This document shows positions 44,431-52,419 of a stretch of DNA of 64,000 bases, piece by piece. This DNA comes from Paenibacillus sp. L3-i20 (GTDB lineage: Bacteria > Bacillota > Bacilli > Paenibacillales > Paenibacillaceae). A program made the translations under genes and the position numbers. How positions within the stretch are numbered: the stretch's first letter is position 1; each line of letters starts with the position of its first letter. A model generated the notes under the pieces. The model did not search any database, had not been told where the DNA came from, and worked only from the letters and a program-made list of their open reading frames with translations. The DNA lies in contig NZ_BQME02000001.1 of the NCBI RefSeq assembly GCF_022180385.2, positions 636,501 through 700,500 of the forward strand. Reading direction: 5' to 3'.

Positions 44431-45363
44431 ATGGAATGGTATACACGTTACAAGGATCAACTCGAGCTCGTATTTAATCATGCCAAGGAGCACATAGCTG
44501 GGTTTCCTCCTCCGCTTAACGAAATAGGACTTCAATATGCACAAGCTTTTAATCCTGTGATGCATAATAACGATACTGACTTTATATGTACTCTACTCCC
44601 CTATTGGATGAAAGAAGCAACCGACCTATCAGACACGCAGTGTGAAAAAATTGTGCTAGTCAATATATATGGCATGCTTTACTTTTTTATTCAAGATGAT
44701 GTCATGGATGATAAGGATCATTCAAATCATAAGCAGCTGCTAGCATTAGGGAATCTCTTTTACTTACATATGTTTAATAACCTGATGGATCTTTTCCCTT
44801 CTAATAGCCCTTTCTGGAGCTACTATGAGCGCTACTTAACCACTTGGGCGGACAGTGTTGTGAATGAAGGTGATCGCAACTTTTTTATAAACGATCCCAT
44901 CCGTACAGCAGGTAAAGCAGGACCTGTTAAAATTTCCAGTACTGGCGCTTTACTTCTTACTGGACAAACTGAGAGAATCAAAGCTTTAGAAACCGCTGTT
45001 GATTTAGTCTTGACGACGTTGCAAATGTTGGATGATTGGGCAGATTGGAAACAGGACATGGAGGATGGCAGCTATAATGGCTTGCTTGCAATGATCGCTT
45101 CTCGAATTAGTGAAGAAACAACTATCGAAATGTTGACCAAAGATAAAGTTGACATTCAAATCTACGTTCTCGGCTGTATGAAATCATTTGCCGAAATCGC
45201 TGAGCAGACCCATGTTCAATTAATTAATCTGCAAGTATCGATTAAACCATTAATTGAATACCATTTCTACATGGTAGATAGTTTGCAGAAAATAGCAGAA
45301 CAAATTGATGACAATAAGCGAAAGCTGCTTGGTGGAGGATTAAATTATATGTTTTCAAAATAA
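44431..45363 (+). CDS. Class I isoprenoid-synthase-fold enzyme (ComQ/polyprenyl-synthetase-like)
   Basis: Start ATG at 44431 (MEWYTRYKDQLELVFNHAKE) with GGAGTG upstream; a frame from 44308 adds 41 residues without a site. The 310-residue, all-helical protein has a first Asp-rich motif in LYFFIQDDVMDDKDHSNH (near 80-97) and a second in QMLDDWADWKQDMEDGSYNG (near 195-214), the two Mg-diphosphate sites of trans-isoprenyl diphosphate enzymes. It is close in size to the ComQ of this window (305). It directly precedes a NHLP-leader precursor with a carboxy-terminal Trp, so I infer peptide prenylation. A terpene cyclase or prenyl-diphosphate synthase remains possible. Confidence 0.75.
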   Translation: MEWYTRYKDQLELVFNHAKEHIAGFPPPLNEIGLQYAQAFNPVMHNNDTDFICTLLPYWMKEATDLSDTQCEKIVLVNIYGMLYFFIQDDVMDDKDHSNHKQLLALGNLFYLHMFNNLMDLFPSNSPFWSYYERYLTTWADSVVNEGDRNFFINDPIRTAGKAGPVKISSTGALLLTGQTERIKALETAVDLVLTTLQMLDDWADWKQDMEDGSYNGLLAMIASRISEETTIEMLTKDKVDIQIYVLGCMKSFAEIAEQTHVQLINLQVSIKPLIEYHFYMVDSLQKIAEQIDDNKRKLLGGGLNYMFSK

Positions 45364-45429
45364 CACGTCATTAGAACTACTATCTTTAGACCTATATATT
45401 GTTGAATATAGTAAAATAGTAGTAGAAAA

Positions 45430-45441
45430 TGTCGAATTTTA
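45430..45441 (+). promoter_or_regulatory. Spo0A-like box in a shared 12-mer upstream of the NHLP gene
   Basis: TGTCGAATTTTA contains a perfect 0A box (TGTCGAA). The same 12 bases occur upstream of the convergent kinase gene (minus strand 47747-47758). It stands 50 bases before the NHLP precursor ATG. Confidence 0.5.
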
Positions 45442-45490
45442 ATGATAGACTATATTGGAAATCGTATACATATTCGGAAGGGTGACCATT

Positions 45491-45730
45491 ATGTTAAATG
45501 AACAAGAACTTAAAAATCAAATAATTGAGAGAGCATGGGCAGACGACTACTTCAAGCATCAACTACTTACTGATCCAAAAGCAGCTATTAGAGATGCCTT
45601 TGGAGTCGACGTTCCGGATCATATTGAAATCGAGGTGCTTGAAGAAAACTCTGAAAAATATTATCTCGTCTTGCCCCAAAATCCATCTCAATTGCACAAT
45701 ACTATAATACAAGGCTCACGCTGGATTTAA
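45491..45730 (+). CDS. NHLP-leader RiPP-type precursor peptide
   Basis: Start ATG at 45491 has GAAGGGTGACC upstream; a frame from 45455 adds 12 residues. The 79 residues begin MLNEQELKNQIIERAWADDY and go on through LLTDPKAAIRDAFGVDVPDH to YYLVLPQNP. This is the nitrile-hydratase-alpha-like leader (NHLP) pattern used by proteusin-type RiPP precursors: an AW-D-FK--LL-DP-AA core, G--VP, and a closing LP--P. After it only SQLHNTIIQGSRWI remains as core, with the Trp penultimate and no Cys or Ser/Thr-rich stretch. The core suits one tailored Trp rather than lanthionine or azole chemistry. No maturase other than the upstream isoprenoid-fold enzyme is near. Confidence 0.85.
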   Translation: MLNEQELKNQIIERAWADDYFKHQLLTDPKAAIRDAFGVDVPDHIEIEVLEENSEKYYLVLPQNPSQLHNTIIQGSRWI

Positions 45731-45740
45731 TAAATAACTA

Positions 45741-45777
45741 AAGAAACCGTTCTTCTAAGATAGATGAACGGTTTCTT
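45741..45777. terminator. Bidirectional terminator between the NHLP gene and the kinase
   Basis: AAGAAACCGTTC pairs with GAACGGTTTCTT around a 13-base loop. It lies between two convergent stop codons only 53 bases apart. Confidence 0.85.
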
Positions 45778-45783
45778 GTTACT

Positions 45784-47706
45784 TTATGAATTATACACTG
45801 GAAGATCAATACATACTTCTGTACCCTGGCCAATAATGCTATTAATTGTAACTCTCCCTTGCATTGCTTCAATAATTCTAAAAGTTACCATTAACCCCAA
45901 TCCTGTACCTTTAGTCTTCTTTGAATAGTATGGTTCACCTAAATGTTTCAGGTCCAGTTCGTCAATACCTTCTCCATTATCTTTAATTCTAATTGTTACC
46001 CCATTTTTCTCTACATTTTTGTGAACAGTAATCGTTACTACTCCATCTTCCCGAAAAGCTTCTATACTATTTTTGATAATATTAATTAGTGCTTGTTTAA
46101 ATTTCGATGAATTCCCCTTTACTTCCAGCCCATCCTCGGTTTTCACACGAATACTTCCTCCTTGCATCGTTGCTAGCGGGGCTAATATAGCCTCGATTTG
46201 CAAAATCTCGGTTGAAATATCCAACTGCATCATTTCTTCCAAATCAGGTTTGGCAAAAGTTAAGAAATCTGTAATGATCTCAGATGCCCTATCCAACTCT
46301 TCAATAGCTAATAATGTGTAGCTTATAGATTTTTCTTCTTTCAAATTCTTTCCTAATATTTGCAGAAAACCTCTTGTAACTTGTAAAGGATTTCTTACCT
46401 CATGGGCGATGGATGCTGCAAGATGACTAATCATTTCAATTTTTTCTGAACGCTCAAGTTCATTGTTAAATATTTCTATTTGTTTTGAGTACTTTAACGC
46501 TTGTTCATAATTTCTCATAATTCGTCGAACTAACAAAATAATTAAAGAAGCTAAAAAAAGAATAACTCCAAACTTCCAAAAGTACATTCTATGCAACTTA
46601 TCACTCATAAAATACCATATCACCTCAGTTAAACCCACAAATGCAAATATCCCAAGACCAAAAGCCATAATTAAAGCCTCTCTATTACCACGCCAACAAT
46701 AATAAATTAAAGAAATAATGAGTAAAATATTTCCGATTACTATCATTGACCCTAAATAAATAATGCTAAACTTTGGATAAAAATAACCTACTGAATCAAT
46801 CATCGTGCTTAACAACAATAACATTAAACTAATTGGGACTAGAAATAGTTGTATCTTATTAAGCTTAGATATTATACCGTAAGGTCCTTTACCGAATATT
46901 TTTTCGAAAAATATAAATAGCGATGGCAATAATATTGTTGAAGCTACATCAAACAGATAATAAAATAAGTTGCCATATTCAGAAAAGTATCTATCTGCAA
47001 GTGAGGAATCACTAAGTATCATTAATCCTATAGACAACATTACAAGAAATAATGAGGTCCATCCTGGTAGAAAGGAACGATTCAAAAAAAGTATACTAAT
47101 AAGCATAAAAAATGATATGCAGATCAATGAAGAACCAATTACAACATCAAGTAATTCATTCTTTGTGTCCTTCTTAAAAAGTTCATAGTACTCGCCCACA
47201 ATTACTTCATTATGTAGACCAATTCTCCCAAAGCTACTCTTCATTTTCATATAAATAGTCTTATTTGATTCGGAAAATGAAAAAGGTACTACTATTTGAT
47301 TCCGATCATAAGCATAACTTCTATGTAATTCATATATTTTCGATTGCTCAACATACATCACAATATCATTTGAATATAACTTATCCAATACAATTGCAGG
47401 ACGCATCTGAGTCATCTCAGGTAACTGGAGTTTAAGCCATGCGGAAGTTACTCCCTCTGGAACAATGGGATATTTCCCGTTTGCTTTTACTGTAAACCAT
47501 CTCTTATCTTGGGATGAAGCGCTTACTTCTGTTATACTGAGTTCCTCATCCTTCGTCTCCCATAACATTTGCCATTCTGATATCGTTTCCGTTGACTTTG
47601 TATTCTTCGTGCTTTCCGCTTGCGCAGACTGCGTCCATAAAACTACTCCGGTAAAAAAGAGTACAATAAGGACTAAGCTAAATATATAGCTTCGCTTTCT
47701 ACTCAT
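45784..47706 (-). CDS. Membrane histidine kinase with 7TMR-DISM-type sensor
   Basis: Start ATG at 47706 (MSRKRSYIFSLVLIVLFF) with AGAGGTG upstream. Of 640 residues, 1-32 are a signal or anchor helix. About 35-185 are an extracytoplasmic beta-rich sensor like 7TMR-DISM-ED2, about 188-400 hold seven membrane helices, HisKA has the phospho-His in LAASIAHEVRNPLQVTRGFL near 430, and HATPase_c has NIIKNSIEAF, DNGEGID and GTGLGLMV. The His box resembles the orphan Kin sensors of the Spo0 phosphorelay (inference). No response regulator is adjacent. Two Spo0A-like boxes precede it. Convergent with the NHLP gene. Confidence 0.85.
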   Translation of the reverse strand: MSRKRSYIFSLVLIVLFFTGVVLWTQSAQAESTKNTKSTETISEWQMLWETKDEELSITEVSASSQDKRWFTVKANGKYPIVPEGVTSAWLKLQLPEMTQMRPAIVLDKLYSNDIVMYVEQSKIYELHRSYAYDRNQIVVPFSFSESNKTIYMKMKSSFGRIGLHNEVIVGEYYELFKKDTKNELLDVVIGSSLICISFFMLISILFLNRSFLPGWTSLFLVMLSIGLMILSDSSLADRYFSEYGNLFYYLFDVASTILLPSLFIFFEKIFGKGPYGIISKLNKIQLFLVPISLMLLLLSTMIDSVGYFYPKFSIIYLGSMIVIGNILLIISLIYYCWRGNREALIMAFGLGIFAFVGLTEVIWYFMSDKLHRMYFWKFGVILFLASLIILLVRRIMRNYEQALKYSKQIEIFNNELERSEKIEMISHLAASIAHEVRNPLQVTRGFLQILGKNLKEEKSISYTLLAIEELDRASEIITDFLTFAKPDLEEMMQLDISTEILQIEAILAPLATMQGGSIRVKTEDGLEVKGNSSKFKQALINIIKNSIEAFREDGVVTITVHKNVEKNGVTIRIKDNGEGIDELDLKHLGEPYYSKKTKGTGLGLMVTFRIIEAMQGRVTINSIIGQGTEVCIDLPVYNS

Positions 47707-47746
47707 TCCCAACACCTCTGACTAACTATTCGCGATTTAATTTACC

Positions 47747-47768
47747 TAAAATTCGACAATGTTCGTCA
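47747..47768 (-). promoter_or_regulatory. Tandem Spo0A-like boxes upstream of the kinase
   Basis: On the minus strand TGACGAA (47762-47768) and TGTCGAA (47752-47758) stand in the same orientation 10 bases apart, one helical turn. Both match TGNCGAA, the Spo0A half-site consensus. They lie about 45-60 bases before the kinase ATG. The second continues as TGTCGAATTTTA, identical to the site upstream of the NHLP gene. Confidence 0.65.
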
Positions 47769-47826
47769 AATTTTACCTATTTCTATTTTCCGCTATGAAT
47801 GAAAGAATAGCAACAAAAATCGCAAA

Positions 47827-47854
47827 AAAACCTTTGCAAAAAAAAGCAAAGGTT
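47827..47854 (-). terminator. Terminator after a small minus-strand gene
   Basis: AAACCTTTGC and GCAAAGGTTT pair around a T-rich loop; on the minus strand a T run follows. It lies 24 bases after the stop of the 56-codon frame at 47878-48048, which suggests that frame is transcribed. Confidence 0.7.
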
Positions 47855-47877
47855 TATGAGAAACTATCTTTAATTGA

Positions 47878-48048
47878 TTACACTAGTTTACGCTTGATCG
47901 GCACACGCCGTACCATCAAATAATTGAGCCAAACGATGCCAACAAGAAGGAGTATAGTTAACGTTGCTTGAAGGATGTTTCCTCCTCCATCATTAAGCCA
48001 TGGTTGTATTAGTTTACCTCGCCCTGTTACTCCAATCACTACCTCCAT
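47878..48048 (-). CDS. Possible small single-pass membrane protein
   Basis: From ATG 48048 the frame reads MEVVIGVTGRGKLIQPWLND, then a hydrophobic helix (ILQATLTILLLVGIVWLNYL) and a basic tail VRRVPIKRKLV: 56 residues, outside-helix-inside by the positive-inside rule. No ribosome site is obvious. The open frame continues upstream (GCWGSPTVL) to a stop near 48100, so it could also be the surviving end of a larger gene. The terminator behind it favours a real transcript. Confidence 0.4.
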   Translation of the reverse strand: MEVVIGVTGRGKLIQPWLNDGGGNILQATLTILLLVGIVWLNYLMVRRVPIKRKLV

Positions 48049-48279
48049 TAGCACCGTCGGAGAACCCCAGCAGCCAGATTGAATGATACATTCTCTAGGT
48101 CAAGCCCATTTTTGAATATATATTTGCTCAAAAACGACGCTTTATTTCATTTCATCAAAATTGAAACAATTTCCATATCGTTTGCGTTTAAACAGTAATA
48201 CCCAACAATTTAACTCATCGCTCTATAGTCAAGTTCGACTTTCGTCTTGTAAATAATGAGTAAAGGAGCGCAATTAACT

Positions 48280-50727
48280 ATGAAGAAAAAAACGATCATA
48301 GCTGCAATTTTAACAATGACGCTTTGTTTATTGCCTGCTTTGAATGTAACCTTCGAGCGTTCAGTTAAAGCACAAGCAGAGATTGTTGTTCAAATTAAAG
48401 GCATCACATTACCTTTAAAAACGTTACCTATTATCGAGAATGGCACAACTTTAGTTCCCCTCAGAGAGATCACCGAAGCCTTGAAAGCCAAAGTTACTTA
48501 TTCGGAGTCCGGAAAAGGAGTAAAAATCGTTAAGATCATTCGTAATGAGCGATGTGCAGAGCTGACGATAGGCTCCAAGTCAATGAAAGCTAATGGTAAA
48601 TCAATAAATCTCACTATTGCTCCACGAACTGTAAATAGTGTGACGATGGTTCCCCTAAGAGCCATCACTGAAGCATTGGGAACAGTCGTTAGCTGGGATG
48701 GGACTAAACGAATCATTTCAATTAATGAACCGAAAGAGTTGCCTGCAATTGGCTCTGCCGACAAACTGGTAGAGTTGCTTGAAGATTTCAATGCTAATAC
48801 TTATTATGAAAAAGGTTCTTTAACAGGGATAACCAATAGTACGACTTCAGTCGAAGATACCCCTTCCATGGAACCTTCCCCACCGGATGACTTCTCCAAA
48901 ACAAATATTCAAGTAAATGGTGTTGATGAAGCAGATTGGGCCAAGACAGACGGACGGTATATTTATCAAATTAGTAACTCCCGCGTTTACATTACGGATA
49001 TCACTAAACCTAATTCACCAAAGTTAAGCGCTATGCTGGAGTATACAGAGAAAGATGACTTTATGCCAGTGGAGCTATATGTTGACGATAACAAGTTAGT
49101 CGTCATTGGACAAAATAATACATTCTCTAACATAAGCGTTTATGATAGCAACACCAGTGCACCTGCTGTTCGAGAAGAAGCTGGCAGTGTCAGTATAGAA
49201 GCGGAGGATTCAAGCAAGAGCGTAAGTCAATTAGATTTGTCCAAAAATGCTTCAATTGGCATCCTTCCACCTGCTTATACGAAAAGTACCGTCAAAACTT
49301 ACATCTACGAGCTTGGCAACATTGGATCTCCAAAGTTAACCCGTCAGCTTGAGCAGGAGGGCAGCTATCTCTCCTCACGGAAGATCGATAACTCCTTGTA
49401 CATCGTCTCAAATAAATTCAACTATAACTATTCTATCTACGATAAATTAGCAAATCGCAATACTTTGAGTAGTTCAGCCAAGGAGAATAAGAAGCACGCA
49501 GCACAGCAGCTAAAACTCAATTTTGAGCCCGTTTATAGTGATTCAGCAATTACAAAAAAACAGCTTACTTTGCCACTCGATCAGATTCGATATTTCCCTG
49601 AACCGAGGGACAGCTCTTTGATGCTAGTAGGTTCCATCGATCTAAGTGAACCGAAACAACAACTTAATATCTCAGCATATCTTGGTGCGGGGGAAGCTAT
49701 CTATGCTTCAAAAAGACATCTTTACGTCGCTTTGTCCAATTACAAAGCAATCGGAGATACCTATGAAGAAGAGACCAAGTTCCACAAATTCCGATTGGAT
49801 CATGGTCAAGTCGTCTATATTGGTGAAGGAAGTGTCCCAGGTACGCTATTGAACCAATTTTCTATGGATGAACATGACGGCTACTTCCGGGTGGCACTTA
49901 CGAAAGGCAATATGTGGACAACTGGCGCACAAGGTTCAACAAACAATCTATATGTACTCGATGAAAGTCTAGCTACAGTCGGCAAGCTCGAGGGATTAGC
50001 ACCAGGTGAACGCATTTACTCTGCACGTTTTATGGGCAAACGTGCTTATATGGTCACTTTCCGTAATATAGATCCGCTATTTGCTATCGACCTAAATAAA
50101 CCTACAGCTCCTAGTTTGCTTGGTCAGCTGAAAATACCTGGCTATAGTGATTATTTGCATCCATATGATGATAATCATCTCATTGGTTTTGGTAAAGATA
50201 CTGCCGAAGTTCCGACAAAAGGATCAAATCAGGGAGAAGCAACTGCTTTTGCTCAAGGATTAAAAATGGCTCTTTTTGATGTCACTGATGTCAATCACCC
50301 AAAAGAGAAGTTCAAAGAAGTTATTGGAGATCGAGGAACTCATTCTGAACTGTTAGACAATCATAAAGCTTTACTTTTTTCCAAAGAAAAGGGGTTACTA
50401 GCCCTTCCAGTTCAGCTCCATGAAATTAAAAACAAAGAAAATGGAAATGAAGATAACCTTACTGCTTACGGGGAGTATACCTATCAAGGTGCTTACGTGT
50501 ACAAAATTGATCTGGGCAGTGGGTTCAAGCTACGCGGACGTATTAGCCACTTAACAGAAGAAGATATGAAAAAAAGTGGTCAATACAGCTTTGATTACAC
50601 GAAGTCGGTTAAAAGAATCTTGTACGCTGGAGATACATTATACACGCTTTCCGAGGCACTTCTGAAGGCAAATGATATAGAGAATTTAAATGAACGCGGA
50701 TCATTAACTTATCCTGTTCTTCCTTAG
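48280..50727 (+). CDS. Secreted copper-amine-oxidase-N / beta-propeller protein
   Basis: Start ATG at 48280 (MKKKTIIAAILTMTLCLLPA) with AAAGGAG upstream. Of 815 residues, about 1-35 are a signal peptide. About 40-155 are a copper-amine-oxidase N-terminal-like domain with its two repeats (NGTTLVPLREITEALKAKVT and SVTMVPLRAITEALGTVVSW). From about 205 to the end is the Firmicutes/archaeal beta-propeller family that opens NIQVNGVDEADWAKTDGRYI. Cell-surface role; no catalytic site evident. It stands alone and is followed by a terminator. Confidence 0.9.
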   Translation: MKKKTIIAAILTMTLCLLPALNVTFERSVKAQAEIVVQIKGITLPLKTLPIIENGTTLVPLREITEALKAKVTYSESGKGVKIVKIIRNERCAELTIGSKSMKANGKSINLTIAPRTVNSVTMVPLRAITEALGTVVSWDGTKRIISINEPKELPAIGSADKLVELLEDFNANTYYEKGSLTGITNSTTSVEDTPSMEPSPPDDFSKTNIQVNGVDEADWAKTDGRYIYQISNSRVYITDITKPNSPKLSAMLEYTEKDDFMPVELYVDDNKLVVIGQNNTFSNISVYDSNTSAPAVREEAGSVSIEAEDSSKSVSQLDLSKNASIGILPPAYTKSTVKTYIYELGNIGSPKLTRQLEQEGSYLSSRKIDNSLYIVSNKFNYNYSIYDKLANRNTLSSSAKENKKHAAQQLKLNFEPVYSDSAITKKQLTLPLDQIRYFPEPRDSSLMLVGSIDLSEPKQQLNISAYLGAGEAIYASKRHLYVALSNYKAIGDTYEEETKFHKFRLDHGQVVYIGEGSVPGTLLNQFSMDEHDGYFRVALTKGNMWTTGAQGSTNNLYVLDESLATVGKLEGLAPGERIYSARFMGKRAYMVTFRNIDPLFAIDLNKPTAPSLLGQLKIPGYSDYLHPYDDNHLIGFGKDTAEVPTKGSNQGEATAFAQGLKMALFDVTDVNHPKEKFKEVIGDRGTHSELLDNHKALLFSKEKGLLALPVQLHEIKNKENGNEDNLTAYGEYTYQGAYVYKIDLGSGFKLRGRISHLTEEDMKKSGQYSFDYTKSVKRILYAGDTLYTLSEALLKANDIENLNERGSLTYPVLP

Positions 50728-50795
50728 CGTTAGAAAGAAAATTAGGGAGAAATTTATGAGATGTCGTTGCCAGCATCGACACAATAGAACATTCC

Positions 50796-50822
50796 ATGCA
50801 CAAGGCCCTATGCCTTGTGCAT
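50796..50822 (+). terminator. Terminator after the beta-propeller gene
   Basis: ATGCACAAGGC and GCCTTGTGCAT pair around CCTAT, followed by CTTTTT. Confidence 0.9.
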
Positions 50823-50952
50823 CTTTTTGGTAATCGACTGACTTCATCACTATTTTAATGTCAAATGGTTCTATTTTACGACAGTTTCCCACCAATCTCC
50901 CCTGTTATCTGGTATAATAAACTGTAAATTCCGAATATAAAGGATGATAGCA

Positions 50953-51918
50953 ATGTCCGATTACAATGATCGCGATGAGCTCGCGGAACGTCGCCGGAAC
51001 AAGCTTAAAGTACTTCAATTCGACAAGAACGGAAAAGATTTAATAGAAACTAACAAGCCTAAAGAAACGTTTCATGATGTCGGTGGTTTGGACGCTGTGA
51101 AGAGAAAGATTCGTATGAATTTTATTCTTCCATTGCAACAGCCTGAGCTTTTTGCCGCTTATGGCAAAGAAGCAGGAGGAAGCTTGTTACTTTATGGTCC
51201 TCCGGGATGCGGAAAGACATTTCTAGCAAGGGCAATTGCCGGAGAAATCAATGCAAACTTCCTCCATCTTGAACTCCAATCTATCCTTTCCATGTTCGTT
51301 GGTCAAAGCGAAAGCAACTTGCATGATCTCTTTGAGAAAGCAAGGGAAAACAAGCCATGTGTCATCTTTATTGACGAACTTGATGCGATGGGCGGAAGTC
51401 GCAACTCAATGCGCCAACACCATGACCGCATGTTAGTGAATCAGCTCCTACTTGAGCTGGACGGTCTTCAGTCCTTTAATGACGGAGTTTATGTCATAGG
51501 GGCAACAAACACTCCTTGGTATTTGGATTCTGCTCTCCGTCGTCCCGGACGATTCAATCATCTTATCTTCGTTCCGCCACCTGAGGAAGCGGAACGGGTA
51601 ACCATATTAAATCTCAAACTAGCGGGTAAACCTATCGATACGCTGGATTTATCCAAAATTGCTAAGGACACCCGTCATTTCTCCGGTGCTGACTTAGAAC
51701 AGATTGTCAAAGATGCTATTGAAGGTGCGCTCGAACGGACTCTCGAAACAGGAGAAATTCAGCCTATTACACAAGATGATATTAAAAAGTCTACCAAAGG
51801 TCGCAAAGCAACTACTTTAGAGTGGTTCGCCACCGCCAAAAATTACGCCACTTTTAGTGACATCAATAACGATTATCAGAATGTGCTTGAGTATATGAGG
51901 GCTAACGGGCTCAAATAA
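50953..51918 (+). CDS. AAA-family ATPase (FtsH/Cdc48-type single domain)
   Basis: A 321-residue soluble ATPase. Start ATG at 50953 with AAAGGATG upstream (another ATG at 50944 is too close to the site). A short basic amino-terminal region is followed by VGGLDAVKRKI, Walker A YGPPGCGKTFLARAIAGEIN near 80, Walker B PCVIFIDELDAMGG near 137, sensor GATNTPWYLDSALRRPGRFN with the Arg finger, and the lid GADLEQIVKDAIEGAL. There is no protease domain. Its TAA overlaps the next ATG (TAATG), so the two products are translated together and probably work together. Confidence 0.9.
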   Translation: MSDYNDRDELAERRRNKLKVLQFDKNGKDLIETNKPKETFHDVGGLDAVKRKIRMNFILPLQQPELFAAYGKEAGGSLLLYGPPGCGKTFLARAIAGEINANFLHLELQSILSMFVGQSESNLHDLFEKARENKPCVIFIDELDAMGGSRNSMRQHHDRMLVNQLLLELDGLQSFNDGVYVIGATNTPWYLDSALRRPGRFNHLIFVPPPEEAERVTILNLKLAGKPIDTLDLSKIAKDTRHFSGADLEQIVKDAIEGALERTLETGEIQPITQDDIKKSTKGRKATTLEWFATAKNYATFSDINNDYQNVLEYMRANGLK

Positions 51919-52380
51919 TGTTTCTAATTCATTTACAAGAGTTAATGTTGATGATAGAAAGAGAAACATCAGAACTGCGTTATGCCAAAATCTATCAATT
52001 GGTTCGTACGCACGATTACTTTCTACGAAACGAGCAACTGGAAAGCGATGGACGAAGCTCTCGAAAATGAACAACGCAACGATTATGATGAGCAATTGCA
52101 CATGTTGAAGAATGCCATTCTGCTCGACCCAACAAATAAGCAAATCCGTACTGAATATTTAGAAGCACTGCAAAAGAGCTATACGTTTTATCAAATTGTA
52201 TTAGCCCCGACTACCATTCTCAAACGCTTAAAGCCGTGGCAAATATTGATTGGTTGGTTTGCTAATTTCCTTCTAGCCAAACCATTCCTAATTGTATTCG
52301 TCGTTTTGTATATACTTACCCATTGGGTCACTAAGCTGCTCGTACATCTAAAAGTATTCGGTTGGACTTTTAAACGGTAA
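51918..52380 (+). CDS. Partner of the AAA ATPase, apparently frameshifted
   Basis: The frame from ATG 51918 (MFLIHLQELMLMIERETSEL, RYAKIYQLVRTHDYF) reads well up to about base 52022, then turns into basic noise and stops at 52068. The next frame continues smoothly from YETSNWKAMDEALENEQRND through MLKNAILLDPTNKQIRTEYL (a TPR-like repeat) to two carboxy-terminal membrane helices (WFANFLLAKPFLIVFVVLYI). One extra C in GATTACTTTCTACGAA would join them into about 153 residues. A separate gene from ATG 51982 would have no ribosome site. Either a recent mutation, a sequence error, or a real +1 shift. Confidence 0.65.
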
Positions 52381-52419
52381 TCCGTACTTTTAATTATATA
52401 AATAAGGATGGTTTTCTCT

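Noticed and set aside
45491-45730. The NHLP protein as a nitrile hydratase alpha subunit
   Set aside because: It is only 79 residues, lacks the Cys-rich metal-binding claw and has no beta-subunit neighbour; only the leader-like region is shared.
51982-52380. A separate gene starting MPKSINWFVR
   Set aside because: No ribosome site, and the preceding frame supplies a better amino-terminal part (RYAKIYQLVRTHDYF) that joins it by a one-base shift.
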